This document shows positions 10,479 through 28,363 of a stretch of 33,657 nucleotides of DNA, one piece after another. A model generated the notes under the pieces. That model did not search any database and was not told the origin of the DNA. It was given only the letters and a program-made list of their open reading frames with translations. The DNA comes from Sulfurimonas sp. (GTDB taxonomy: Bacteria > Campylobacterota > Campylobacteria > Campylobacterales > Sulfurimonadaceae), in the NCBI GenBank assembly GCA_027071075.1, contig JALSUU010000101.1, positions 1 through 33,657 on the forward strand, read 5' to 3'. Numbering within the stretch: position 1 is the stretch's first letter; each line of letters opens with the position of its first letter. The position numbers were made by a program, and so were the translations under genes.

Positions 10479-10502
10479 TATTCAAAGTGTATTACTTTTA
10501 GA

Positions 10503-10988
<486 letters not shown>

Positions 10989-11098
10989 TCAATTTGTATT
11001 TTCAAATTTACTCAAAATTAACCACTAAAGATTAATCCTGTAGCTATTGAATATATTATTAGGTTTAACACCTTTAATTGACTATTCTATATATATAA

Positions 11099-11149
11099 CG
11101 AAACTAGTTTCGTGGGCTTTCTGCCGAAGAAAACATAGCGTTAGCGTAG
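11099..11149 (-). repeat. Structured dispersed repeat, copy A (rpsL-rpsG spacer)
   Basis: Minus strand: CTACGCTAACGCT-atgttttcttcggcagaaagccca-CGAAACTAGTTTCG. Same architecture as copies B and C. Confidence 0.8.
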
Positions 11150-11259
11150 TGAAACGGACTTCTGGCACTAAATGCCGATACCACCGTGGTTAAAACCTAA
11201 GTGTGGTACTGTTCGTTTCGCGTACTCAATAGAAATAGCGGTTCCTAAAAAGTAATTTA

Positions 11260-11634
11260 TTACTTTTTAGGTCTCTTAGTTCCGTATTTAGAACGAGCAA
11301 CAGTACGGTTAGCAACACCAGCAGTATCAAGAGCACCACGAACGATATGATACTTCACACCAGGTAAATCTTTAATACGACCACCACGAACTAGAACGAT
11401 AGAGTGTTCTTGAAGGTTATGACCCTCACCACCGATATACGAAATAACTTCGAAACCAGATGTTAATCTAACTTTTGCAACTTTTCTTAAAGCCGAGTTA
11501 GGTTTTTTTGGTGTAGTTGTGTAAACACGAGTACATACACCACGACGCTGTGGACATGAAACAAGAGCTGGTGATTTTGATTTTTTAATCACGCGCTTAC
11601 GCTCATTACGAATCAGTTGATTGATTGTAGGCAT
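11260..11634 (-). CDS. rpsL: 30S ribosomal protein S12
   Basis: [14 protein letters not shown]..., [57 protein letters not shown]. Confidence 0.98.
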   Translation of the reverse strand: MPTINQLIRNERKRVIKKSKSPALVSCPQRRGVCTRVYTTTPKKPNSALRKVAKVRLTSGFEVISYIGGEGHNLQEHSIVLVRGGRIKDLPGVKYHIVRGALDTAGVANRTVARSKYGTKRPKK

Positions 11635-11889
11635 ACAATTCCTTTTATATAATTTTCCAGTAGAATTTAACTCACTATTGATAAGAATCCCTCCCTAAAG
11701 CTACAAAAAAACAAGTTTTTTGAGATTATAAGGGATCTGAACTCTATTACATAGAGAGTTATAGACACGGAATGATACATAAATAGTAATTAAAGTTTGC
11801 TTATTTTAAGAATTGATTAATTATTTGCTTTTAGGCTTAGCAATATTGGGGAGGAATGAAGGGGATAAATCCCTTCATTTATTTATGTC

Positions 11890-20554
<8,665 letters not shown>

Positions 20555-20655
20555 CTAACCTCGATGAATATTTGTATCAATTCAAGCGTCCTTGAATGAT
20601 TAATTTTGAGGCTCATATAAGAGCTCGATTTGTATAGTGCTTATAAACGACATAA

Positions 20656-20699
20656 GGGCACTTTTACCAAGAGAGAGAGTTCTCTTCGTAAAAGCGCCC
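20656..20699 (-). ncRNA. Long RNA hairpin in the rplL-rpoB spacer (RNase III-type processing or attenuation element candidate)
   Basis: Minus-strand RNA GGGCGCUUUUAC...GUAAAAGUGCCC pairs fully if G.U is allowed, with a further AAGAGA/UCUCUU inner stem. Confidence 0.6.
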
Positions 20700-20725
20700 A
20701 AAAAATGGAAGGGACAAGCCCTTCA
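20700..20725 (-). terminator. Putative leaky terminator/attenuator between rplL and rpoB
   Basis: Minus strand GAAGGG-CTTGT-CCCTTC-CA-TTTTTT: 6-bp stem followed by six T, just after the rplL stop. Confidence 0.6.
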
Positions 20726-20748
20726 CATTAAAGATAATTAAATAATAC

Positions 20749-21120
20749 TTACTTAACTTCTACTGTAGCACCAGCTTCTTCTAAAGCTTTTTTAGCTTCT
20801 TCAGCACTGTCTTTATCTACACCCTCTTTGATTGTAGATGGTAAAGCTTCACAAGCTTCTTTTGCTTCTTTAAGTCCTAAACCAGTAAGACCACGAACAG
20901 CTTTAATTACACCAATTTTCTTAGCACCAACATCAGTAAGTACTACATCAAATTCAGTTTTCTCAGCAGCAGCTTCACCACCAGCAGCAGCTCCACCAGC
21001 TACAGCAACAGGTTGTGCAGATACACCAAATTTTTCTTCGAATTCTTTAACAAGCTCAGAAAGCTCAAGAACAGATAAACCAGAAATGAATTCTAATACG
21101 TCTTCTTTAGTTACAGCCAT
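20749..21120 (-). CDS. rplL: 50S ribosomal protein L7/L12
   Basis: [70 protein letters not shown]. Confidence 0.98.
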   Translation of the reverse strand: MAVTKEDVLEFISGLSVLELSELVKEFEEKFGVSAQPVAVAGGAAAGGEAAAEKTEFDVVLTDVGAKKIGVIKAVRGLTGLGLKEAKEACEALPSTIKEGVDKDSAEEAKKALEEAGATVEVK

Positions 21121-21182
21121 AGTAACTCCTTTGTTTTATTATTTTATTTTTTAAGTGCTTTGCACTGTTTTAGAAGTGAAGA

Positions 21183-21665
21183 CTAAACTTCTTCCTCTAA
21201 TTTCTTTCTAAGAGCGTCGATTCCAACAGCCATATTCGTGATTGGAGCCATCCAAGTAGCAGCAAGCATACCAAGAAGTTCTTCACGACCAGGAAGTTTA
21301 GCAAACGCTTCAATTTTAGCTACATCTGCAGGTTCTTTATCTAAGTAACCGGCTTTGATAACAAATTTATCACTTTTCTTAGCGAAATCAGCAGCAATTT
21401 TAGATGCACTGATAACATCATCAGACCAGATAAAAATATTTGTATCTTTAATAGTAACACCACTCATATCAGCATTATTCAGTGCGATAGTAGCAAGTGT
21501 ATTTTTTACAACCTGAACACTTGTGTCTTTAGCTCTCGCTGCTTTTCGTAACTCTTCTAGTTCACTTACAGTCAAACCTTTATAGTCACATATTACAACA
21601 GCAGTAGTATTAGCAAAGGCAGTAGTTAATTCTGCAATTACTTCAGCTTTTTTTGACTTTAACAT
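21183..21665 (-). CDS. rplJ: 50S ribosomal protein L10
   Basis: MLKSKKAEVIAELTTAFANTTAVVICDYKGLTVSELEELRKAAR. The upstream in-frame extension (to 21686) overlaps the GGAGAT ribosome-binding site, so 21665 is preferred. Confidence 0.96.
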   Translation of the reverse strand: MLKSKKAEVIAELTTAFANTTAVVICDYKGLTVSELEELRKAARAKDTSVQVVKNTLATIALNNADMSGVTIKDTNIFIWSDDVISASKIAADFAKKSDKFVIKAGYLDKEPADVAKIEAFAKLPGREELLGMLAATWMAPITNMAVGIDALRKKLEEEV

Positions 21666-21694
21666 ATAATCTCCTTTCCTAGACATAACTTCAA

Positions 21695-21770
21695 GAGGGG
21701 CGAGAAAGGCTCGATTAAGCTCACTACCAACGCAGTAGATACCCCCAACTATCTTTAGTCCAAGTAATTT
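21695..21770 (-). ncRNA. Putative ribosomal protein L10 leader (autoregulatory)
   Basis: Minus-strand RNA GGACUAAAGAUAGUUGGGGG...GAGCUUAAUCGAGCC...CGCCCCUC immediately 5' of rplJ resembles L10-leader conserved blocks. Not checked with a covariance model. Confidence 0.5.
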
Positions 21771-21864
21771 CAGATTTCCAAAATGAAAATCTTTAGTTTA
21801 AAATAAAATTATTTCAAAATAAAGATTTTAGATTTCACCATAGGAATTACTCCTATGATTAAAA

Positions 21865-22557
21865 TTACTTAATGTCTGCTAATGCTACAACATCAAGTTT
21901 AACTGCAGGACTCATAGTTAAACTAAGAGCCGCATTTTGAATATAGCGACCTTTTGCAGATGCTGGTTTTTGCTTGTTAATTGCAGTAACAAAAGAAGTA
22001 AGATTTTCAGCAATTTGTGCTTCAGTAAAACTAGCCTTACCTATTCCTGCATGAATATTTCCTTTTTTGTCAACACGAAAGTTTACTTGACCACCTTTAA
22101 CATTCTTAACAGCTGTAGCTACATCTGGAGTTACAGTACCTGTCTTAGGATTTGGCATTAAACCTTTTGGCCCAAGAATACGACCAATTTGTCCAACAAG
22201 TCCCATACAATCTGGTGCAGCAACTACTACATCAAAATTGAAGATTCCCTCTTTAATGTCAGAAACCAAGTCATCAGTTCCAACGATATCAGCGCCAGCT
22301 GCCTTAGCTTCATCAGCTTTAACACCCTTTGCAAAAACTGCAACACGAACTGTCTTACCAGTTCCATGAGGCAATACAATTGCACCACGAACCATTTGAT
22401 CAGCATGACGAGGATCTACATTTAAATTCATTGCAATTTCAACTGTTTCGTCAAATTTTGCACTTACTAAGCTTTTTACCGTTGCAGTAGCTTCTTCTAA
22501 CGCGTATGCTTTTGTACTATCAATTTTTTCTACTAATTGTTTATATCTTTTGCTCAT
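21865..22557 (-). CDS. rplA: 50S ribosomal protein L1
   Basis: [41 protein letters not shown]. Confidence 0.98.
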   Translation of the reverse strand: MSKRYKQLVEKIDSTKAYALEEATATVKSLVSAKFDETVEIAMNLNVDPRHADQMVRGAIVLPHGTGKTVRVAVFAKGVKADEAKAAGADIVGTDDLVSDIKEGIFNFDVVVAAPDCMGLVGQIGRILGPKGLMPNPKTGTVTPDVATAVKNVKGGQVNFRVDKKGNIHAGIGKASFTEAQIAENLTSFVTAINKQKPASAKGRYIQNAALSLTMSPAVKLDVVALADIK

Positions 22558-22625
22558 AACAAATTCTCCATATTAAATTCTGCCACATAATTTCAAATCA
22601 CTGTGGTCGGTGATTACAGTAGATA

Positions 22626-23051
22626 TTAATCTACTATTTCAATACCCATTGAACGCGCAGATCCAGCTAGAGTATTTGCTGCCATCTCATTATCATCAGT
22701 ATTTAAATCATCAATTTTTTGAGCAACTACTTCCATAAGTTGAGCACGAGTAATCTTTCCTACTTTGTTTTTAAGAGGATTATCAGTACCTTTTTTAAGA
22801 CCTGCAGCTTTCATTAAAAGTGCTGATGCTGGTGGTTGTTTTGTAATGAAAGAGAAACTTCTATCACTATAAACCGTAATTACAACTGGAACTTTAAATC
22901 CCATTTTGTCTTTTGTTTTTTCATTGAATGATTTACAAAATTCCATAATATTAACACCGCGTTGTCCTAGTGCTGGTCCTACTGGTGGAGCTGGGTTAGC
23001 TTTACCAGCTTCAATTTGTAGCTTGATATAATCCATGACTTTTTTTGCCAT
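22626..23051 (-). CDS. rplK: 50S ribosomal protein L11
   Basis: [35 protein letters not shown]. Confidence 0.98.
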   Translation of the reverse strand: MAKKVMDYIKLQIEAGKANPAPPVGPALGQRGVNIMEFCKSFNEKTKDKMGFKVPVVITVYSDRSFSFITKQPPASALLMKAAGLKKGTDNPLKNKVGKITRAQLMEVVAQKIDDLNTDDNEMAANTLAGSARSMGIEIVD

Positions 23052-23101
23052 TTTCTTTCCTTTTTTATTATTTAATAGATAATCCGAACAAGTTCGGCTT
23101 A

Positions 23102-23150
23102 CTACGCTAACGCTAAGTTTTCTTTAGAAAAAACTCAGGCGACTAGTCGC
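23102..23150 (+). repeat. Structured dispersed repeat, copy B (nusG-rplK spacer)
   Basis: CTACGCTAACGCT-aagttttctttagaaaaaactcag-GCGACTAGTCGC, preceded by the inverted repeat CCGAAC-AA-GTTCGG (23084-23097). Confidence 0.75.
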
Positions 23151-23163
23151 TTTTTATAGCACT

Positions 23164-23212
23164 AACTACGCTAAGGTTAAGTTTCATAATAAAACCTAGC
23201 CTTAGCGTAGTT
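23164..23212. repeat. Imperfect inverted repeat reusing the CTACGCTAA motif
   Basis: AACTACGCTAAGGTTAAGTTT...AAACCTAGCCTTAGCGTAGTT: 21-bp arms with 2 mismatches and a 7-nt loop, directly after the nusG stop. Confidence 0.75.
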
Positions 23213-23220
23213 AACAAAAG

Positions 23221-23748
23221 TTATATAATTTTCTCTACTTGAGTATAAGAGATATCTACTGGAGTGGCTCTTCCAAAAATAGAAACATTTAACTTCAGCG
23301 TTCCATGCTCTAAGTCATACTCATCAACCGTTCCCGTAAAGTTTGCAAATGGTCCATCAATAATACGAACGGTTTCGCCATTATCAAAAAATACTTTTGG
23401 CTTTGGTGCAGCACGATTATTTACACGATCAAGTATAACATTAATATCATGCTCACTCAAAGGTGTAGGCACATTTCCCTCACCAATAAATCCAGAAACT
23501 TTTGGAAGTGATTGAATCATATGCTGAATCTCAGTATTTAATTCCATTTTTGAAAACACATATCCTGAGTATAAAGAACGCTCAGTTACTTTTTTCTTTC
23601 CATCTTTTACTTCAATAACATCTTCAGTAGGAACGATTACCTCTTCGATGAACTCTTGAAGACCATGCTCTTCTATCATGTTAAAGATTGCATCTCTTAC
23701 TTGTCGATCATTTCCATAAGTCTGAATGGAGTACCATTGTTGTGCCAT
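23221..23748 (-). CDS. nusG: Transcription termination/antitermination protein NusG
   Basis: MAQQWYSIQTYGNDRQVRDAI..., FFDNGETVRIIDGPFANFTGTVDEYD (KOW domain). Confidence 0.97.
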   Translation of the reverse strand: MAQQWYSIQTYGNDRQVRDAIFNMIEEHGLQEFIEEVIVPTEDVIEVKDGKKKVTERSLYSGYVFSKMELNTEIQHMIQSLPKVSGFIGEGNVPTPLSEHDINVILDRVNNRAAPKPKVFFDNGETVRIIDGPFANFTGTVDEYDLEHGTLKLNVSIFGRATPVDISYTQVEKII

Positions 23749-23758
23749 AATTAACTCC

Positions 23759-23938
23759 TTAACCTAATACTGCTGACATTATAGAAGACATTACTAAATC
23801 AACTAATGCTAAGAATGCTGCTATCACAGAAACTACAATCACTACTGAAATATAAGCCTGCTTCACTTGTCCAGCTGTAGGAAAAATTACTTTTAGTAGT
23901 TCCAACTTAGCGTTATCAATATGTTTTTTAAAATTCAT
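23759..23938 (-). CDS. secE: Preprotein translocase subunit SecE (59 aa, absent from the ORF track)
   Basis: Manual translation MNFKKHIDNAKLELLKVIFPTAGQVKQAYISVVIVVSVIAAFLALVDLVMSSIMSAVLG*; single TM, between tRNA-Trp and nusG. Confidence 0.92.
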   Translation of the reverse strand: MNFKKHIDNAKLELLKVIFPTAGQVKQAYISVVIVVSVIAAFLALVDLVMSSIMSAVLG

Positions 23939-24009
23939 TTATCTTCCATTGTAAATATATCATCTATTATAAATAAAGCATTTTTTTGCTTCACTAATAA
24001 TATATGGGT

Positions 24010-24084
24010 GGCAGGCGTAGGGGGACTCGAACCCGCAACACCCGGATTTGGAATCCGGTGCTCTACCATTGGAGCTATACGCCT
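24010..24084 (-). tRNA. tRNA-Trp (CCA anticodon, encoded 3' CCA)
   Basis: AGGCGTA...TACGCCT acceptor; anticodon arm CCGGA-TTCCAAA-TCCGG; T-loop TTCGAGT; ends GCCA. Confidence 0.97.
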
Positions 24085-24139
24085 GTATCTGTTAGTACGG
24101 TATCGGAAGTATACCTCAAGGGCACTTGGATTCCGATAC

Positions 24140-24191
24140 CTACGCTAACGCTTAGTTTTCTTCGGCAGAATGCCCATGCAACTAGTTGCAT
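24140..24191 (+). repeat. Structured dispersed repeat, copy C (rpmG-tRNA-Trp spacer)
   Basis: CTACGCTAACGCT-tagttttcttcggcagaatgccca-TGCAACTAGTTGCA. Preceded by a separate inverted repeat GGTATCGGAA (24099-24108) / TTCCGATACC (24131-24140). Confidence 0.8.
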
Positions 24192-24222
24192 TTCAAGAAA
24201 TCTAAATTAAAATGAAACTAAA

Positions 24223-24375
24223 TTACAGTTTCATCTCTTTATGTTCTGTGTGCTCACGACACCATTTACAATACTTGCGTACTGAAAATTTTTCTGTGTG
24301 AGTCTTTTTGTTTTTTGTTGTGTGATAGTTTCTTCTAGTACATTTCTCACAACCTAAGTGAATCGCTTCTCTCAT
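24223..24375 (-). CDS. rpmG: 50S ribosomal protein L33 (50 aa, absent from the ORF track)
   Basis: Manual translation MREAIHLGCEKCTRRNYHTTKNKKTHTEKFSVRKYCKWCREHTEHKEMKL*. Confidence 0.95.
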   Translation of the reverse strand: MREAIHLGCEKCTRRNYHTTKNKKTHTEKFSVRKYCKWCREHTEHKEMKL

Positions 24376-24397
24376 AGTAATTAACCTTTAGTGGTTA

Positions 24398-24420
24398 TCA
24401 AAAATTCGCAAAAGCGAATT
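24398..24420 (-). terminator. Putative intrinsic terminator/attenuator at the tuf stop codon
   Basis: Minus strand AATTCGC-TTTT-GCGAATT followed by TTT; the 5' arm overlaps the tuf TAA. Confidence 0.55.
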
Positions 24421-25618
24421 ATTTGACAATTGATGCAACAACACCAGCACCAACAGTTCTACCACCCTCACGGATAGCGAAGTTAGTACCTTCTTCCATT
24501 GCAATTGGGTGAATTAACTCAGCAGTAATACTTACATTATCACCTGGCATAACCATTTCTGTACCTTCTGGTAAAGTGATTGCACCTGTAACATCAGTAG
24601 TACGAACATAAAACTGAGGACGGTAACCGTTAAAGAATGGAGTATGACGTCCACCTTCATCTTTACTTAGAACATAAATTTCTGCAGTAAATGTTGTATG
24701 TGGAGTGATTGAACCTGGCTTACAAAGTACTTGACCACGCTCAACATCATCTTTACCAATACCACGAACTAGGATACCACAGTTATCACCTGCTTCACCT
24801 TGCTCCATCTCTTTACGGAACATTTCAACACCAGTAACAGTTGTAGTTTGAGTATCTTTGATACCTACGATTTCAACTGTTTCACCAACTTTGATAACAC
24901 CACGCTCGATACGACCAGTAACAACTGTTCCACGACCAGAGATTGAGAAAACATCTTCAACTGGCATTAAGAAATCTTTATCAGTTTCACGAGTAGGTTC
25001 AGGAATCCACTCATCAACAGTAGCCATTAAAGCAATAATTTTGTCTGACCACTCACCAAGAGTTCCAGTTTTTGCTTCTTCAAGAGCTTTAAGCGCTGAT
25101 CCAGCTGTGATTGGAGTGTCATCACCTGGGAAGTCGTACATGTCAAGAAGTTCACGAATTTCCATCTCTACTAATTCCATTAACTCTTCATCATCAACCA
25201 TATCTTCTTTGTTCATGAAAACAACGATGTACGGAACACCAACTTGCTTAGAAAGAAGAATATGCTCACGAGTTTGTGGCATTGGGCCATCCGCTGCAGA
25301 AACAACTAGAATAGCACCATCCATTTGTGCAGCACCTGTAATCATGTTCTTAACATAATCCGCGTGACCTGGACAATCAACATGTGCATAGTGACGCTTA
25401 TCAGTTTCATACTCTACATGTGAAGTAGCGATAGTAATACCACGCTCTCTCTCTTCTGGTGCATTATCAATTGCATCATAATCCATAAGCTCTGCATCGT
25501 TAGTTACTGCTAGTACTGCAGTAATTGCTGCTGTTAATGTTGTTTTACCGTGGTCAACATGACCGATAGTACCGATGTTAACATGCGGTTTATTACGTTC
25601 AAACTTTTCTTTTGCCAT
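24419..25618 (-). CDS. tuf: Elongation factor Tu
   Basis: [75 protein letters not shown]. Confidence 0.99.
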   Translation of the reverse strand: MAKEKFERNKPHVNIGTIGHVDHGKTTLTAAITAVLAVTNDAELMDYDAIDNAPEERERGITIATSHVEYETDKRHYAHVDCPGHADYVKNMITGAAQMDGAILVVSAADGPMPQTREHILLSKQVGVPYIVVFMNKEDMVDDEELMELVEMEIRELLDMYDFPGDDTPITAGSALKALEEAKTGTLGEWSDKIIALMATVDEWIPEPTRETDKDFLMPVEDVFSISGRGTVVTGRIERGVIKVGETVEIVGIKDTQTTTVTGVEMFRKEMEQGEAGDNCGILVRGIGKDDVERGQVLCKPGSITPHTTFTAEIYVLSKDEGGRHTPFFNGYRPQFYVRTTDVTGAITLPEGTEMVMPGDNVSITAELIHPIAMEEGTNFAIREGGRTVGAGVVASIVK

Positions 25619-25697
25619 AGTGTTCTCCTACTTAATTTGTGAATTGAAATGGAATTATACCCAAAAATCATTCAATTATTGCTTAATTTAAACTTTA

Positions 25698-25772
25698 TGG
25701 AGCTCACGAGCGGATTTGAACCGCCGGCCTCTTCCTTACCAAGGAAGTGCTCTACCCCTGAGCCACGAGAGC
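25698..25772 (-). tRNA. tRNA-Thr (GGU anticodon, encoded CCA)
   Basis: Anticodon arm CTTCC-TTGGTAA-GGAAG; T-loop TTCAAAT; ends CTCCA. Confidence 0.95.
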
Positions 25773-25940
25773 ATTAGGCTTAAAAAAGCTCTTTAATGCA
25801 TAAGCAATAATTGAATAATTCTATAATACTACTAGTTTTTGTGATTAGATTTAAAGCTATACAGATATTTATATAAAATATTATATATGAAGTAATTTTT
25901 TGTAAGAATTATACTTCAGCTTCCAGAAGTTTTTCGTTTA

Positions 25941-26016
<76 letters not shown>

Positions 26017-26031
26017 ATTAAACTTTTAAAG

Positions 26032-26116
26032 TGGTGGGGAGAAGAGGAGTCGAACCTCTGAACCCATAGGGAGCAGATTTACAGTCTGCCGTCGTTGGCC
26101 ACTTGACTATCTCCCC
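26032..26116 (-). tRNA. tRNA-Tyr (GUA anticodon, encoded CCA)
   Basis: GGGGAGA...TCTCCCC acceptor; anticodon arm GCAGA-CTGTAAA-TCTGC; long variable arm. Confidence 0.97.
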
Positions 26117-26182
26117 ACTTTAACATAAAATAAAATTTTATCTTATCTGGTCTAACACTGTTTCTAATATATCGCATTCAGA

Positions 26183-26259
26183 TGGTGCCGACACGAGGAT
26201 TTGAACCCCGGGCCTGCTGATTACAAATCAGCTGCTCTAGCCAACTGAGCTATGTCGGC
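26183..26259 (-). tRNA. tRNA-Thr (UGU anticodon, encoded CCA)
   Basis: GCCGACA...TGTCGGC acceptor; anticodon arm GCTGA-TTTGTAA-TCAGC. Confidence 0.97.
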
Positions 26260-26278
26260 ATTTGAAATTGATAGCGGA

Positions 26279-26307
26279 ATTATAGTCTAATTTATTTTTC
26301 ATGTCAA
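26279..26307 (-). promoter_or_regulatory. Consensus sigma-70 promoter for the tRNA-tuf operon
   Basis: Minus strand TTGACA-N17-TATAAT, then TCCGCTA, 19 nt upstream of the first tRNA. Confidence 0.85.
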
Positions 26308-26315
26308 GAGTTTTA

Positions 26316-28235
26316 CTAAAAATTTATAAAATTTCCATCTTTTAAGATTTTAGCACTCCATTTTCCCCTATTTTCCTCTATTTCATCTACTATTCTTTTA
26401 AAGAAAGATGGTTTGATATGATTGATATAGAGAGATAAATTACTATTTAGCAAAGACTCCAGTTGTTTAAATAGAATTTTTGGGGTTAGGTGCTTACTCT
26501 CTCTTGCCAACTCTTCAAGGTCATTAGGAAAGGAGCACTCAACTACTATTGTTTTTATCTTTGTGTCTTTATTTACCTCTTCTTTTAAAGTATCAAGTGA
26601 ATATGTATCTGCTGTTATAAGTACAGATCCTGAATCTTTTGTATAAACATACCCACAACTTGCAACTGTATGATCTGTTAAAAATGCTCGAATAGATTCG
26701 CCATTCCCAATTTTATACTCCTTTCCTACCTCTACTTCTGTATAGGCAACAGCCATCTCATCCGAGAGGAGGAGTTTAATTTTAGAAAAATCTGGCCATA
26801 TTGTATTATTTAAAAAATTCTCTTTTATGGCTTTAATAGTTTCAGGGAGTCCAATAATATTTAAAGATTTTTTACGAAGATTAAAATAGTTATCTATGAT
26901 GTATGCAATATCTATTATATGATCTAAATGTGAATGTGTCATCCATATATTTTCTATATCTATAGACTCTATATTTAAAGGTTCCAATAAGTTTCCAGCA
27001 TCAATAACATTTTTATGATTGAGTAAAAAAGCACTTGTTCCATACCCTTTAGATTTTGTTCCGTATGCACCAAGAATTTTTATCTGCTGTGTTCTCTCTT
27101 CATCTACTTTATCAAGATAGATATCTTTAAAAGTTGCTCGTACTTCTTCTATTTTTTCAAGATTCTCAAAAAAGAGATCTATAAGTGCTGGATCAAAATG
27201 CTTCCCTCTCTCCTCTTTCAAGAGCGTAAATATACGCTCATCACTCCAAGCTTTTTTATAGACTCTATCGCTACCTAAAGCGTCAAATACATCTGCAATC
27301 GCTGTAATTCTTCCATAAATATGAATTTTTTCTCCACTGAGTCCATTTGGGTAGCCTGAACCATCCCATTTTTCATGATGTTCATAAGCAACTATAGCAG
27401 CAGCTTTTAGAAGTGGTCTTTCTGAATTTTTTATCATATTGTAGCCAAGTTCAGCATGAGTATTCATAATATGACGCTCATTTTCATCAAACCGACCAGG
27501 CTTATTTAAAATGCTATCTGCAATAGCTATTTTTCCTATATCGTGCATAGGACTCGCCTGTTTTAAAAGTTCAGCTTCTTCTGCATCAAGACCATAAGCA
27601 AGTGCTAAAATTTTAGAGTACTCAGCAACCCTTTTAACATGATTTCCAGTCTCTTTGCTTCTGCTCTCTCCAATAGAGCCCATAGTAAACACAACTTCTT
27701 TTTGTGTCTCTTCTATCTCTTGAGCAAGTTGTGCCGATATCAAGGTCTCAGCGGCATAGGTACTTGCAAGTGTTAAACGCTCCATATCTCTCGCATCAAA
27801 GTGCTCACTTGCACCTCTATGATTTATAACTTGAAATGCACCAATAATATTTTCTTCATAATCATACATAGGTATAACCATCATACTCTTTGTTTTATAT
27901 CCTGTTTGTTTATCAATCTCACAGTGAAAACGATCATCAAGATAAACATCATCAATAAGTTCACGCTCCCCACTATGGACAGAATCTCCAACAATACCAC
28001 AATCACTAGGAATTTCTATACGCTCTATTCCATGAGCGACCTTCGTCCATAGTGTATTTTTTTTCTCATTTACAATCCATATAGTACATCTATCAGCACT
28101 AGTAAGCGCCTTTCCCATCTTTGCAAGAACTTCTAAGATATCATCATAATCCTTGAGAGATGAAACCTCTGCTAAATGAATAAAGACTAGTTCAAGTATT
28201 TCGCTTGCACTCAAACTTCTTGCATGTTTTGCCAT
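26316..28235 (-). CDS. GAF + HD-GYP + C-terminal metallo-beta-lactamase-fold (class II cyclic-nucleotide PDE-like) fusion
   Basis: GAF-like N-terminus; HDIGKI and HHEKWDGSGYP; C-terminal THSHLDH and LITADTY. ORF opens at a GTG at 28241, but GGAG sits upstream of the ATG at 28235. Confidence 0.88.
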   Translation of the reverse strand: MAKHARSLSASEILELVFIHLAEVSSLKDYDDILEVLAKMGKALTSADRCTIWIVNEKKNTLWTKVAHGIERIEIPSDCGIVGDSVHSGERELIDDVYLDDRFHCEIDKQTGYKTKSMMVIPMYDYEENIIGAFQVINHRGASEHFDARDMERLTLASTYAAETLISAQLAQEIEETQKEVVFTMGSIGESRSKETGNHVKRVAEYSKILALAYGLDAEEAELLKQASPMHDIGKIAIADSILNKPGRFDENERHIMNTHAELGYNMIKNSERPLLKAAAIVAYEHHEKWDGSGYPNGLSGEKIHIYGRITAIADVFDALGSDRVYKKAWSDERIFTLLKEERGKHFDPALIDLFFENLEKIEEVRATFKDIYLDKVDEERTQQIKILGAYGTKSKGYGTSAFLLNHKNVIDAGNLLEPLNIESIDIENIWMTHSHLDHIIDIAYIIDNYFNLRKKSLNIIGLPETIKAIKENFLNNTIWPDFSKIKLLLSDEMAVAYTEVEVGKEYKIGNGESIRAFLTDHTVASCGYVYTKDSGSVLITADTYSLDTLKEEVNKDTKIKTIVVECSFPNDLEELARESKHLTPKILFKQLESLLNSNLSLYINHIKPSFFKRIVDEIEENRGKWSAKILKDGNFINF

Positions 28236-28363
28236 AAGCACTCCAGATTAATTTTCACTATTATACACAAACTATTTAAAAGGTCAAATTATCTTCATTT
28301 AATCTAATATCAACATCAATAGTGTTAAAATTAAGAATATGACTTAAATCGCAAAGGCTTATT

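Noticed and set aside
11855-11879. AATGAAGGG...CCCTTCATT hairpin after rpoC as an intrinsic terminator
   Set aside because: Good stem, but no U-tract follows on the minus strand; function uncertain.
20828-21154. 108-aa plus-strand ORF opposite rplL
   Set aside because: Low-complexity antisense of a highly biased ribosomal protein gene.
22596-22615. AATCAC...GTGATT hairpin between rplK and rplA as an L1 binding site
   Set aside because: Short stem without the recognisable L1 target pattern; too weak to call.
23084-23212. Repeats near nusG as a CRISPR array
   Set aside because: Motif copies are inverted and unevenly spaced; no regular spacers or cas genes.
23921-24210. ORFs of 75 and 68 aa (..GGLEPATPGFGI.., ..GTRTRNTRIWNP..)
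   Set aside because: Translations of the antisense strand of tRNA-Trp; a classic spurious ORF.
24858-25358. 166-aa plus-strand ORF opposite tuf
   Set aside because: Antisense open frame explained by tuf codon bias; Ser/Thr-rich with no domain-like motif.
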